Positions 24,001-36,000 of a stretch of 64,000 bases of DNA are shown here, in pieces (the first letter of the stretch is position 1; every line of letters begins with the position of its first letter). The stretch comes from Mauremys mutica. Taxonomy: Eukaryota > Chordata > Testudines > Geoemydidae. The position numbers and the translations under genes are program-made. The stretch covers positions 70,600,618 to 70,664,617 of the forward strand of contig NC_059080.1 of assembly GCF_020497125.1 (NCBI RefSeq), read 5' to 3'. The notes below the pieces were generated by a model. It saw only the letters and a program-made list of their open reading frames with translations. It made no database searches and was not told the DNA's origin.

Positions 24001-27000
24001 TCCCTCAGATGATCTTTCTATTAAACTAAGGCTCAAATACAGCAAACACGGTGTAGTATAATGCTTACACATGGTGATCAACCAAGTACCTTCAGTTAAA
24101 CGTGTTAGACTTTAGCATAACATCCAGAACTGTTTATTGTTCAGTTTAGAAAATTTAGAGCAGCACTTAACCTAATGACCTGGTAGCCATTCCGTGTTTT
24201 TGCAAAAGGTCAAAGACTGTGGGTCAGATTCTTGGCTGGCGTAAATCAGCATAGTTCCATTGCAGTCACTGGAGCTATACCAGTTTCCACCAACTGAGGA
24301 TCTGGTTCTGAGTTTTTAATCTCCTTTAGCCAGTATTAAAATATTGGACCAATTTTAATTCAGACACACTTTCTGTTTTCAGAGGGAAAAGCTAATAATC
24401 TTAGAGGTAATTTTAAATATTTCAGTCTTATAAAATGTACCTCGGGGCCAGACTGTGGCTGGCTATTACATGGGAGCACAAGGTGCTTGTGTGTGTCTCA
24501 AGGTATGTCTACACAGCATGCTTCTTTCAACTGCATATGGAGTACATACCCATACAGTCCCTCTAGCATGGGTATAAACAGTAGTGTAGCCGGTGAGGCA
24601 TAGCTTAGGCAAGTAGAGTAAAGGCACACCTGAAGGGTGTGGGAATATATGCAAGTATGTTTCCTACACAGCTCTCTATACTATAACACCAGTGGTATGT
24701 AGCATAGGGAACTTTCCCTGCATAAAGGCCAGACCAGACACAGCTGTGTTCCCTGAGCTTGAAGGAGTTCTTGTGTGATCAAGTATTGCAGAACTTCAGT
24801 TTAAGGGTTAGCAAACTTAATTTCATCTTTAACCTAACATCGGATCCTGCAAGGTTCTGAGCACCCTCCACTTCACTGAAGCTAACAGGAGTGGGAAGCC
24901 CAGTCAGCAGCTCAAAAAAGGTGCAGTGTAGAAGCAGCTTGAGTCAGGACATGAGCTCAGGTAGCCAGAGCCATAAGCCTAGTGCCATAGTCTAATGCCC
25001 CTTTAATTTTAAAAGGTGTTAACCTGGAGAGAAAGTTTAAATGTATTATAATAAAGTTCATAACTTACAAATGAGCCTCTTGGTCCAATGCACCCTCTCT
25101 CTCCTGGAAATCCGGGATCTCCTCTTGAACCATTGCAGCCATCCAAGCCAGGTTTGCCCCTGGACCCTTCAATTCCAGGATATCCCTAGTGAGAGTTTAA
25201 TTACATGTAAAGATGTGGCATGTTAGGTTCAGGTTTTGTCTAAACACAGCAGTGACACTGGTAACCCAGAACTGGGACAGAGGATCACCCACATAGGTCT
25301 CACTTCTATACTCCTTACACTGGAAAAGCCTCCCATTGAAATCTATGAGAATTTTCCTTACACCTAGCAATAGGCTCAACGGGGCTGTAATCTGAAACTA
25401 GAGTGTTTGGTCTGATAGCTCTTACATTCCCTTCTTTAATGCACAGTAGCTCTTCCGGGTGACACAGAGAATTAGGCTGGATGCTGCTCTCATTAGAATC
25501 AATACGAAAAGTTTTTCTTCAATGGAAGCAAAATTAAGCTCTTTGAGAGTAAATTCCTTCTGGAAGCAATAAAGAGCTATCACATTTGGGGAAACATGGA
25601 AAGGTTTTATTCCTTGTGAATGACATACACTAAGGTCATCCCAAACTAGCTAGGCCCTTTCTTACTGTTAGGATGCAATTCAAGTAAATAGGGCACAACT
25701 TGAGTCAAACATACTGTGAGCTCAGGAAAAAGCACACACAAATTTCTGGGATGGAGGAACTGATTTTCAACGCCCCCATGCACTGACCATTCACTATTAT
25801 ATAGGACAGTGGGGCTGGTTGGGAATTTTCCATCAGAATAATTTTCCTACTGAAAATGCCTTTTGAGCAAAATTGAAAATTTCAGTTTTGCCAAAAAAAA
25901 GTTAGGTTTTCCATTGCGAAAACTGAAATGACTACTCCTCAGCTGCCAACCTGGAAGATTGTTTTCTGGCAGAAGAACCTTCCAAGCAGCAAGCTGGCAA
26001 ATCAAAAAAATCCCATTTCAGTGCTTCTGAAACAATACTTTTTTAAAAATCCCTTCCTGTGAAAAATTTTGCATCCTTGACTTTTCATCCTGATTCAGGA
26101 TAATTTTTTTTCCCAAACATGCAATTTTTCATGAAAAGGGATTTCTATTTTCCAGACAACTCTAGCAGACACAACCCTGTTGTCTTCTCTATGCTAGATT
26201 TTGGTTTTATGGGAGCCATGTATTTTACAGCTCTTCTAGCAAGAATCCCAACTACATGGACGGATATGGAGAGCAAACACAGAGCACAAATGGATCAGAG
26301 ATCCCCTCCACAGGATCTCTGCTTCCTGGCCTACGTGCACATCCAAAGTGCACTATTTCCACTTTGATTGATCCCTGTGTAGTTATAAAGGACCTCCCAG
26401 GATTTAACTCTAATAGAAAATCATTTTCAAAATATTGGATTTAATAGAGCATCCTATCCTTTCACCCTACTCATTTCCATTTATAGATGAAGGAGGAGAG
26501 GGATAGCTCAGTGGTTTGAACATTGGCCTGCTAAAATGTGAGTTCAATCCTTGAGGGGGCCATTTGGGGAACTGGGGTAAAAATCTGCCTGGGGATTGGT
26601 CCTGCTTTGAGCAGGGGGTTGGACTAGATGATCTCCTGAGGTTCCTTCCAACCCTGATAATCTATGACAGCTTGTACACAAAGCTGTATATCCATCTACC
26701 TTAATACTGAGGTGTCCAGATCTATAGTTCCTATTCAGGAATCTCTTGCTGGTTTCAATGGGGTTTTTATTTGAGTAAGGACTGCTGGACGGTGCTCAAA
26801 GTGTTTCAACAGAAAAAGAACTACTACTTGGGATCCTTTTTGCTATTTTAAGAATGTATTCAGAAGCCGTGTGGTCTACTTTAGAGCCTGGAGCTAGAGA
26901 CTACTAGTTTTTAATCCTGGCATTGGCATTTCCGTGCTGCATGGATTTGTGCAAGTCTCAGATAACCTCTCTGTCTCCAGTCCCCCCTCTGTAAAATGGG

Positions 27001-30000
27001 AATAATAATATTTACTTACCTCAAAGGGGTGTTAATAGATTTAATTAGTTGGTTTGTACTGTCTTTTGGAAAACATGTTAAGTGTGAAGTATTATCAATA
27101 CTAAATATAATAATGGTTTACTTTGTTTTTCATACATGTACAAAATATGCAGCTCTCCAGCTGATACAGTAATGAAGGGTATAAAACTAACCATATCTGA
27201 TTATTAAGATAATCTGTTAAAATAGTTCCCTATGGGTTCAGACGAATTGTAATCTTTATAACACAATATTGGCAGTGTACTTACAGGCACACCATCTAAA
27301 CCAGGAAATCCTGGGACTCCTGTTGGGCCCTAAAAAAATAATAGTAATAATAATAAAAAAATCACTTTTACAATTTTGTTCTTTGAGAACACTTAAAAAC
27401 TGAAGACAACATGAGGATGTGGTAATGTAAAATTAGGTAAAAAACTATCAGGAAATAAAGTCACATTTGAATCATGAATTTAACACTCACTCACTGCAGG
27501 ATAAATGGTTATATAAGATGTTTGCAGTGTTGTTGTAGCTGTGTTGATCCCAGGATATTAGAGAAACAAGATGGGTGAGGTAATATCTTTTATTCGACCA
27601 ACTTTTGCTGGTGAGAGAGACAAGCTTTTGAGCTACACAGAGATCTTCTTCAGGTCTGGGAAAGATAGAGTGTCACAGCTAAATGCAAGGTGGAACAGAT
27701 TGTTTAGCATAAATAGTTAACACATACTGTAAGAGACCATTCAAGGTCAAGTGGCCAGTTATGGTAAAACACCTTGTATTTAGCTGTGACACTCTCTGAC
27801 TCTGATCTCTGACTACCTTTCCCAGACCTAAAAAAGAGCTCTGTGTAGCTTGAAAACTTGTCTCTCTCACCGACAGAAATTGGTCCAATAAAAGATATAC
27901 CTCACCCACCTGGCATCTCTGATATAAAGTGGACAGACTCCGCCTGAGGTTATCCACCTAGTGTATCTTGAACAACTATCAATGATAGCTATGAATGCCA
28001 CAAATGATACTGGTGGGGGACAATATTAAATTCTTAGGGCCAATTTCATCCATTAAAACACAAGGAAATACTCAAAAGTTGAATTTAGCCATAATGTGTA
28101 AAATAATAGTATGTGCCATATTACAAGCTGGCTTCTGCTCCCACTTATATCAATGGCACAATTTCTATTGACTCCAGAGGAGGATCAAGCTCTATATTTC
28201 AGCAGAGTTGTACACAAGAAGCTAAATTCTGATCTCACTGACACTGGTGTCAATGGAATTAGACCAGTGAAAGCCAGGGTAAAGGTTGAAGGATTGAAGA
28301 ACTGTGTAAAACCAAAGGCTGAATTATAATATATATATAATATATATAATTATAATAAAAGGCACCATTTATGATTCCATAAATGGTTCTGTATGTGAAT
28401 GTCTCTGTGTATCTGTGTTCTCATTGGTACATCTTTAAGTAAATTAGCTGCTGTATTTTATATAACAAATTCCCACAGAGTTTTAAAGCTTTGTCTGGGT
28501 AGCCTATTATGAAAATGCAATAAATAGCCAAAGGTGGCAAAGTTATGCCTACTGTACAGTATTATTTTAAAGTTCTATTCTTCCCCCACATATGTGCATG
28601 TAACCTTCTTGATGCTAATGTGAGTGAGGTGGAACATATCAAATGGACATTTAGACCCCTGAATTTTAACTTTTTTACTGCCAACTTCGATTTAATAATG
28701 TGGGGCCAAATTCTGCAGTTCTTTCTCAAGCAGCTCTATAACTGATTTCAGTGGAAGTTTTGCATGAGTAAGAACAGGAGATGCCGATGTAATTTTAACA
28801 TTCAGTAAAGGCTTTTATTGTTCTTGATTTGTTTCATTTTGCAATATTCACCGTTATATTTTATATACTAAAAAAGACCTTCCCATGCTATTTCCTACCT
28901 TATCACCCTTTTCTCCAGCGGGCCCAGGCAGTCCATTCTCACCTCTCTGTCCTTTTTCTCCTTGCAAACCATCTGGCCCTGTACATCCCAAAGATCCAAT
29001 TGGACCTTGAGCCCCTAGGTGACCAGGCTGACCCTGAAAGAAACAGAAGAAATAATTCAGAGGTAGTTCAGTAAACAAATATACTTAATCTCCCTCTGGC
29101 TGCTGCTGATGGTGTGGAGAACACTGTGAGTAAAACAAAGTTTGAAATATTTATAAATTGTATGTTTAGTAATATAATTACCAATATTTCAGATAGTCGC
29201 TTTGAAAAATATTTTGGGAGTGACTTTACTTTTATGTTGTTGTAGTTACTCTCTATTGATATTGCAGTCGAATACTACACTTTGGGCATGTTTATGATTT
29301 GAATAAAATGTAAAAGATGCTAAAGTCCTATAGGATTTAAGCTCCTACATCATTTGTCCACTTCTGAAAATTTACCTGTCAATCTGAATCATTTTATAAT
29401 GACTAATTAAAAAAAAAATCTAGGTTCCAACTGATTACCATTTCATTAGAATGGTTGGGATTTTTTTTTAAGTACCTTTAAAAAAAAGTATATCTGTTCA
29501 TCTTACCTGTTGATGTTTCAGTGAGGGAGAAACTACCTATTTGGCGAATCAGTAAAATGGCAATACACAAAGTGCTGCTATGTGCACAAAATAAACAAAC
29601 TGAAAAATATTAGGAACTGGTTTGCTCACTAAGTTCTTTCCCCCATAATCATTCTAGGTGTTACTGGCAAATACAACATCATTAGAGGAAAAAGTGATTG
29701 TCCAGCTGACAGTCACTCTTTAACTTAAGTATCAGAGGGGTAGCCGTGTTAGTCTGGATCTATAAAAAGTGACAAAGAGTCCTGTGGCATTATTAAAAAA
29801 AAAAATTAAATTGACAATGTCAGCCAGGTCAACATGACAAACTTAAAATATTGGCTTCTGCAGCTAATTCAGTCATCTTTCCCTTCATTTTCCTGTTTGT
29901 TCATAATCTGGAAAAGAAAAACAAGCTTTCCTGCTTTTTCCGGTCCCAAACAATTTCTCAATTTGGAATGAATTAGTCCAAAGGAAGAAAATACTCTTTT

Positions 30001-33000
30001 CACACTGCCAGAAGCAGCTACTTCTGTTAAAAGAGAGATTATCACTACAACAGTCTCTGAATTCAAGTGCTTACGTGACTTCCACCAGTTCACTTGTGTG
30101 ACTTTCTTTAAAACATCAGCAGCAAACATATATTTCTTGAATGGTTCTTATTCTCAAACTGGATCTCTTTTACTGCCTGCTGTCATTATAGGTTTTCCCT
30201 TCTAGTGAGAGAATGATATGGTAGATCTCAAATCAATGAAGGCTACACTCAGAAAAACCTCAAGACTTCTGGAATATGCTGCTCAAACAGTTTCACTTTT
30301 GTTTCTACTGCCTGTCCCACCCTTCTCACATTTATCTCCAGAGTTCTCCTTGTCCAGATCTATTCTGCCCCCAACAATCTTCTATTCATTGATTTTTTTG
30401 AAACTTTGCACTTTTAGAGAGAGGTAAGGGATTGACTCTGTGTACACAAATGTGCAGAGGGACAATAGTGTTGAGGTCTGTTATTTCTCACCTCTATATA
30501 TTTATTTTAAAACATTTTTGCTGTTAACAAGCATGTTATCTCTGGAGACACAAATCCACAGTTTGAGAACTGCAAAAGTAAGCATCTCTGATGGTATCTT
30601 CTAGACTGAGCACTGAGTCCCATTGGGTAGATAGAAAGATTAACCTAAATAATCTATACAGAAGCCCCTGGAACTCCATAAAATTGGGTCCCTAATCCAT
30701 GAACTATTGGAACTCATTTATAAACATGAACATCAAGAGAGAAGGAACACAAGTCAAAATAGGGAAAGGACATGCTAAAGAATATTTAGATAAATTGGAT
30801 GTATTCAAGTTGGCAGCGCCTACTGAAATTCACCCTAGAGTACTTGCAGCAAAGAGTCCTGTGGCACCTTATAGACTAACAGACATTTTGGAGCATGAGC
30901 TTTCGTGGGTGAATACCCACTTCATCGGATGCATGTAGTGGAAATTTCCAGGTTACCTGCCTCTGGAAATTGCCACTACATGCATCCGACGAAGTGGGTA
31001 TTCACCTACGAAAGCTCATGCTCCAAAACGTCTGTTAGTCTATAAGGTGCCACAGGACTCTTTGCTCCTTTTACAGATCCAGACTAACACGGCTACCCCT
31101 CTGATCCTAGCATACTTAAGGAACTAGCTGAAGCAATTGTGGACCCCATAGTGATTATCTTTGAGAATTCATGGAGGACAGGTGAGATCCCAGAGGACTG
31201 GAATAGGGCTAACATAGTACCTGTCTTTATAGAATTAAAAACAAACAAAACAAACAAAAAAAAGTGTGATGTGTGTGGGAGGAGGGGGACGGGACAAAGA
31301 AGACCCAGGGAATTATAGACCAGTCATCCAAACTTCAATAGCTGGAAAGATAATTTATTCCAATTATTAAGCACCTAGAGGATAATAAAGTTATAATAAT
31401 AGCTGGCATGAGTTAGTCGAGAACAAATCATGCCAAACCAACTTAATTTCCTTCTTTGATAGGGTTACTGGCCTAGTGGATAGGGGGAAGCTGTAGATGT
31501 GATTTTTGTTTTTGTTTAAGTAAGTCTTTTGATACAGTTCCATGTGACAGTCTCATAAGCCAAGTAGGAAAGTGTAGTTTGGATGAAATTACTGTAAAGT
31601 GGGTGAAAAACTGGTTGAAACAACTTTCTGTCAGGCTGGGAGAACGTATGTAGTGGGATCCGTCAGTGGTCTGTCTTGGGTCTGTCATTAGTTACTTGGA
31701 TGATGGAGAAGAGTGTGTGCTTATAAAATTTGCAGATAAGGACAAATGGGGTGGGGTTGCTTGAACTTAGGAGGACAGGAATAGAATTCAAATGACCTTG
31801 ACAAATTGGAAGAATTGGTCTGAAACCAACAAGATGAAATTCAGTAAAGGTATGTGCAAAATACTTCACTGAGGAATGAAAAATTGAATGCACAACTACA
31901 AAATGGGGAATAACTGGCTAAGTGGTAGTACTGCTGAAAAGGATCTGGGATTGAATATGAGTCAACAATGTGCTGCAGTTGCAAAAAAGGCTGGAGTATT
32001 GTGTCCAGTTCCAGGCACTCCACTTTAGGAAAAAGATGGACAAATTTGAGAGTCCAAAGGACAGCACCCAAAATTGACAAAAGAAAACCTGAGCTCAGAG
32101 GAAAGATTAAAAAACTGGGTGTGTTTAGTCTTGAGAAAAGAAGACTGAGAGTTGATTGGATAATTGTCCTCAAATATGTTACAGGATGTTGTAAATAAGA
32201 TTGTGAACAATTCTTCTCCGTGTCCACTGAAGGTAAAGAGATTTTAAGTTAAATATTATGAGAAGTTTTCTAACTGTAAGCACAGTTAAGGACTCTAATA
32301 ACTTACCTAGGGAGGTTATGGAATTCCTGTTATTGGAGGTTTTTAAGAACAGCTTAGACACCTGTCACTGATGGTCTAGGGGTTTACTTGGCCCTGCCTC
32401 TTCACAGAGGGCTGGGCTAGATAACCTCTCGAGGTTCCTTCCAGCCCTACGTTTCTATGATTATATTTTCTATGATTTACAAAACTTTTCTTAAACATTA
32501 CATGAATATATTGTCTCATACTATAGAATTAGAATTTATAATCCTTATTCCATGATGAGATATATTTGAGCTATAATGTATCTTAATTAAAACTATCTTT
32601 AGATAGTTTATTTCCTCAAAAAGCATTTTATCAAAAAAATTTGATTTAAATAAAAAAAATCCATTTTTTTAATTAAATCATTGATTTTTATCCACCCTGC
32701 TTTTTACTCCCTTCTTACTGTTCTCTTTTTCTGAAAGACCCGATGCTTAGCCAGGATCAGGAGAGCTGACAGTAAATCAGAGAAGCTGTACTAGTTTGCT
32801 GGACTTTGAAAAATTACTTGATTTTTTATTTGTTACAGTTATTTTAAACTTTTTGGCCTACTCATAATTCAAAGACAGCTTGCAGTAAAATGTGCAATCT
32901 TGCCCTGTGCTTAGTTCTCTGTGAAAATAGAGTTTAATTTCCAGGAAAAATACGTTCCTCGAGATAATAACTGTTTCTCGCTGGAACCTTCATTGGGTCT

Positions 33001-36000
33001 CCAATACCTTCTGTAAGATGCCTAGTATCAATTACAACTTTTGCTGGCTATGCCAATGCACATTCTACCTTTTGTAAGCTTTAGAACCCAATGAGTGCCA
33101 CATTTTAGTCTCTCAGAAGCATAATCAGAGACTCATGATTTTAGCACAATCAAAGAGACTGTGAAAGTCAGACTGAATTGGGAGTGTTCTTTCTTTCAAG
33201 TGATATTTGCACTTCTATCAGTTTTTCTAGCTTATATATCTTCCATAATTTTCTCCCAGAGTTAAATGTAGCATTCAACAATTGCTAAATTTCTGTAAAA
33301 TTAATATGATGGTTATTAGGTAACTTCTTTGTAAACAACTCTGTAACTAATGTCTATGTCTAGCAATACCACATAGATCACCTGTATATATATTGTAGGT
33401 AATATATATATTCCAAAAGGGGAAAGGCTCAAAGATGGTGTCTATTCCCTTCCCTAGCCAAAGGTTAGCAACATTTTTCGGGGTTTGGGTTTTTTTTCTC
33501 CAAGTAGCCTAATGAACTTTAACTCATGTTATATTCAAAAGATTGAATACAGCAAGCTTTCTATTAAATTTGTAATAGGTAGGTTTTTCTTTTTTCTTCA
33601 CACACCCCCTCCATTCCTACACTTCCTACTGTGTACCTTTTTCACTGTCACTATTTTATTATATTTGTTTTTCTCTGAAACATAGTCTCCTCCTTTTGAA
33701 GATTGTTTTTTTTTTCTTTTCTGACTTAGCCTATCTACTACTGTATCTAACATAATCCAAGGGCAGAATTGATCCAGAATTAATCCAATCTCCTAAGGGA
33801 AAGCGTACGGCTCACAGCTGACCACCTGAGGGCAGCAAAGAATTCTGGAATGCAATCTCCAGTCACAGGAACAACAGCCAGTACATTCACTTCATTTCAA
33901 TGGTTGGAAGAGCGCAAAATGTCAACAAGGGATGTAGACAGATATTTGTTGGCTTCAGTAGTAAAATTATTTCTATAAGTGGCAGAAGAGAGGTAAATTT
34001 TACCCAGTTTAGACTTTTTAACTTGAACTGATTCTGTATGAACACAATCTTTTCCTTGAATTACAATTAGGGGTTTGGGGTGATGAGGCCCCTTTTCTTT
34101 ATATTTGTTCCTTTATTTTTTCTTAAATTAAGAGGACCATGGTTTAAGCCTCCTCATCTTTTAGAGATGATGTAGGATATTTGCATATGAGTCCACAAAT
34201 AAAACAGTAATTATTTTGCATTTTGTTACTGACTTTGATATGAGGATCTCGACATTTATTAATTAAACCACAGCACACCTTTGTGAACTAGGGAAAGGGT
34301 ATGAGCTAGAGATCACTTCGACCACTGCTGAAATTCAGCCCCCCACTCATGTGGTACTCAGCAGCTCTCCAACATTGCATAGCAACTGTGCACAACAGCT
34401 TAGGGCAAGAGGTAAAGTATCACGTTTAACTGAGATAGCAGAAGAAACGTAGGTAGCAACAATATAATTTACCACAATTTACTAAGCTCAGTGCAGGACT
34501 TTCCATGGCCTGCTGTCATGCAGGTCAGACTAGATGATCATAATGGTCCCTTCTGGTCTTTAAAAAAAAAAAAAAAAGCTATGAGTAAGCCCTGCTCCCA
34601 CTGACTTCAATGGTGCAGGATCATGCACTTAGCGTGGGTGCAAAATGAACCTTATAAGTACAGTAGAACCAACTGGGCCAGGGTATGGCTGAAGGATGAC
34701 CTGAGCAGTGCAGTTATTCAAATCCATGTGGCCCTTGAGAGACCTTTGAATTTGTGGCAAAACCAGCGCCCATTTGTTCCATAGAGGGGAACCCACCCTC
34801 CTGACAGAATGATTTGATGACATGTAAGAGGAACCCCAGGCAAAAACCCTCCACCTGGACCTGTCCACTGGGAAAATCTGCGGGAGGGGCTGACTGGCCC
34901 TCAGCAAGTTAAATTGCAGATTCTTTTCCCTTTTTATTTAATTTGTACACAAATATAACTAAATGCATTTATTCCTCCTCTTTTTTGAAATCCCAGGAGA
35001 GAAAACATTTCTTTCTGCAACAGATGACAGAACTTGCTATGGGCTTTCTGTAGCTGTAAAAGGACACTTGCATTTGAATATATAGTGCCAAATACTTGGG
35101 CTAGCAGCCATTGACTACTTTGTTTTGTCATGTGGTTAATGTTCTAATGAAACAGGTATCTTGCCTGTCCTGCTTAGGATATTTTAATCAACACTGGGGC
35201 TAATGCCTTAAAGGGTTTTTCTGAGGGCCTTTATTTGGTTAAAAATGTACGTTTCCTCTTGCCATATTTCTTTGCAGAACGATTAGTCTGGCATGCAACT
35301 AAAATTGTATTGCTTGATTCAAATTTGATTACAAAATAAGCAGGATCTGTTCTGTGCAAAAATAAGGGGTATTAGGCTTCCAATAGGAAACACTCTGTGG
35401 GAGAAGTGCCATTCTGTGTACAGGGTGGCACTAAGGATACTGGGATGCCGTGCATACACCCTGCATGCTACTGAAGTGTATTCTGAGGTGGGTTCCAGTT
35501 CCCTGGTACACCCCAGATTTGGTTCTATGGGGAGGCAGGTACTGAGGTGAACATAGGGCTAAATGATCTACACCTATGTGGATCCACTGACTTTTGTTCC
35601 ATTGAGAGCATATGAGGGTGACTGAAGCTCTGGAACTGCGATAACAGCCCTGGAGCTGTTCAGTTACTTTGCTGTCTGCTGGTAGGCAGATTCCATCACC
35701 CTCCCCAGTATGCTGCCCAGTTATTTAGGCTTTGTCTTCTTCCTGGGATTTAACCCTCAAGGTGAAATTTTACAATTGTATCCATAGTGCTGTTCTCAGA
35801 TAACTTACGTGAAGCACAGTGTGTAACTGGTGATCTCGGGAGTTTTCAATATTAAAAACTATTATTATTACTACAGCTGTTAATACTGGGAAAAGTGATT
35901 TACAAATAGTAGGATATAGATTCAGTTCTATCTAAACTCTTGTATCTGTGAATTTGTGGACCTTCAAAACTGGCCTTGATGAGTGAGCAGAATACATGTA

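Larger units (their letters stand above)
20905..25068 (-). other. COL4A4 intron, 4.2 kb
   Basis: Contains the hAT element at 21752-22777, a palindromic repeat at 23719-23851, a further fold-back at 24222-24306 and a Harbinger-like MITE near 24498. 22786-23718 is AT-rich and unassigned. Confidence 0.65.
25186..27284 (-). other. COL4A4 intron with Cry SINE and MIR
   Basis: 2.1-kb intron. Two SINEs are listed separately; 25186-26490 is otherwise unassigned. Confidence 0.65.
27330..28898 (-). other. COL4A4 intron with an inverted Penelope pair
   Basis: 1.57-kb intron containing 27538-27925. A fold-back fragment lies at about 28195-28320. AT repeats occur at 28329-28362. Confidence 0.65.
30846..31105. 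mobile_element. Fold-back Penelope-derived element, family 2, inserted in CR1
   Basis: Two arms in inverted orientation: AAGAGTCCTGTGGCACCTTA at the left and TAAGGTGCCACAGGACTCTT at the right, with about 90 bp matching on each side. A spacer contains GGAAATTTCCAGG and CCTCTGGAAATTGCC. CCTAGAGTACTT (30834-30845) and CCTAGCATACTT (31106-31117) are a 12-bp duplication (10 of 12 identical) that also fits CR1 continuity. The right end GATCCAGACTAACACGGCTA matches 29729 and 51140 in inverse. Confidence 0.85.
30690..32465 (+). mobile_element. CR1 LINE, 5'-truncated, with nested insertion
   Basis: The sequence follows the reverse-transcriptase part of turtle CR1 (GAACTAGCTGAAGCAATTG, AACCAACTTAATTTCCTTC, ACAAATTGGAAGAATTGG, ACTACAAAATGGGGAATAAC). 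It ends in the CR1 3' tail GGGCTGGGCTAGATAACC and TCGAGGTTCCTTCCAGCC. The frame is broken by many stops and small indels. A 260-bp fold-back element interrupts it at 30846-31105. Confidence 0.88.

Noticed and set aside
26498..26570. tRNA gene
   Set aside because: It has tRNA-like boxes, but box B is degraded, there is no acceptor stem pairing, and a CR1-type tail follows. It is the Cry SINE.
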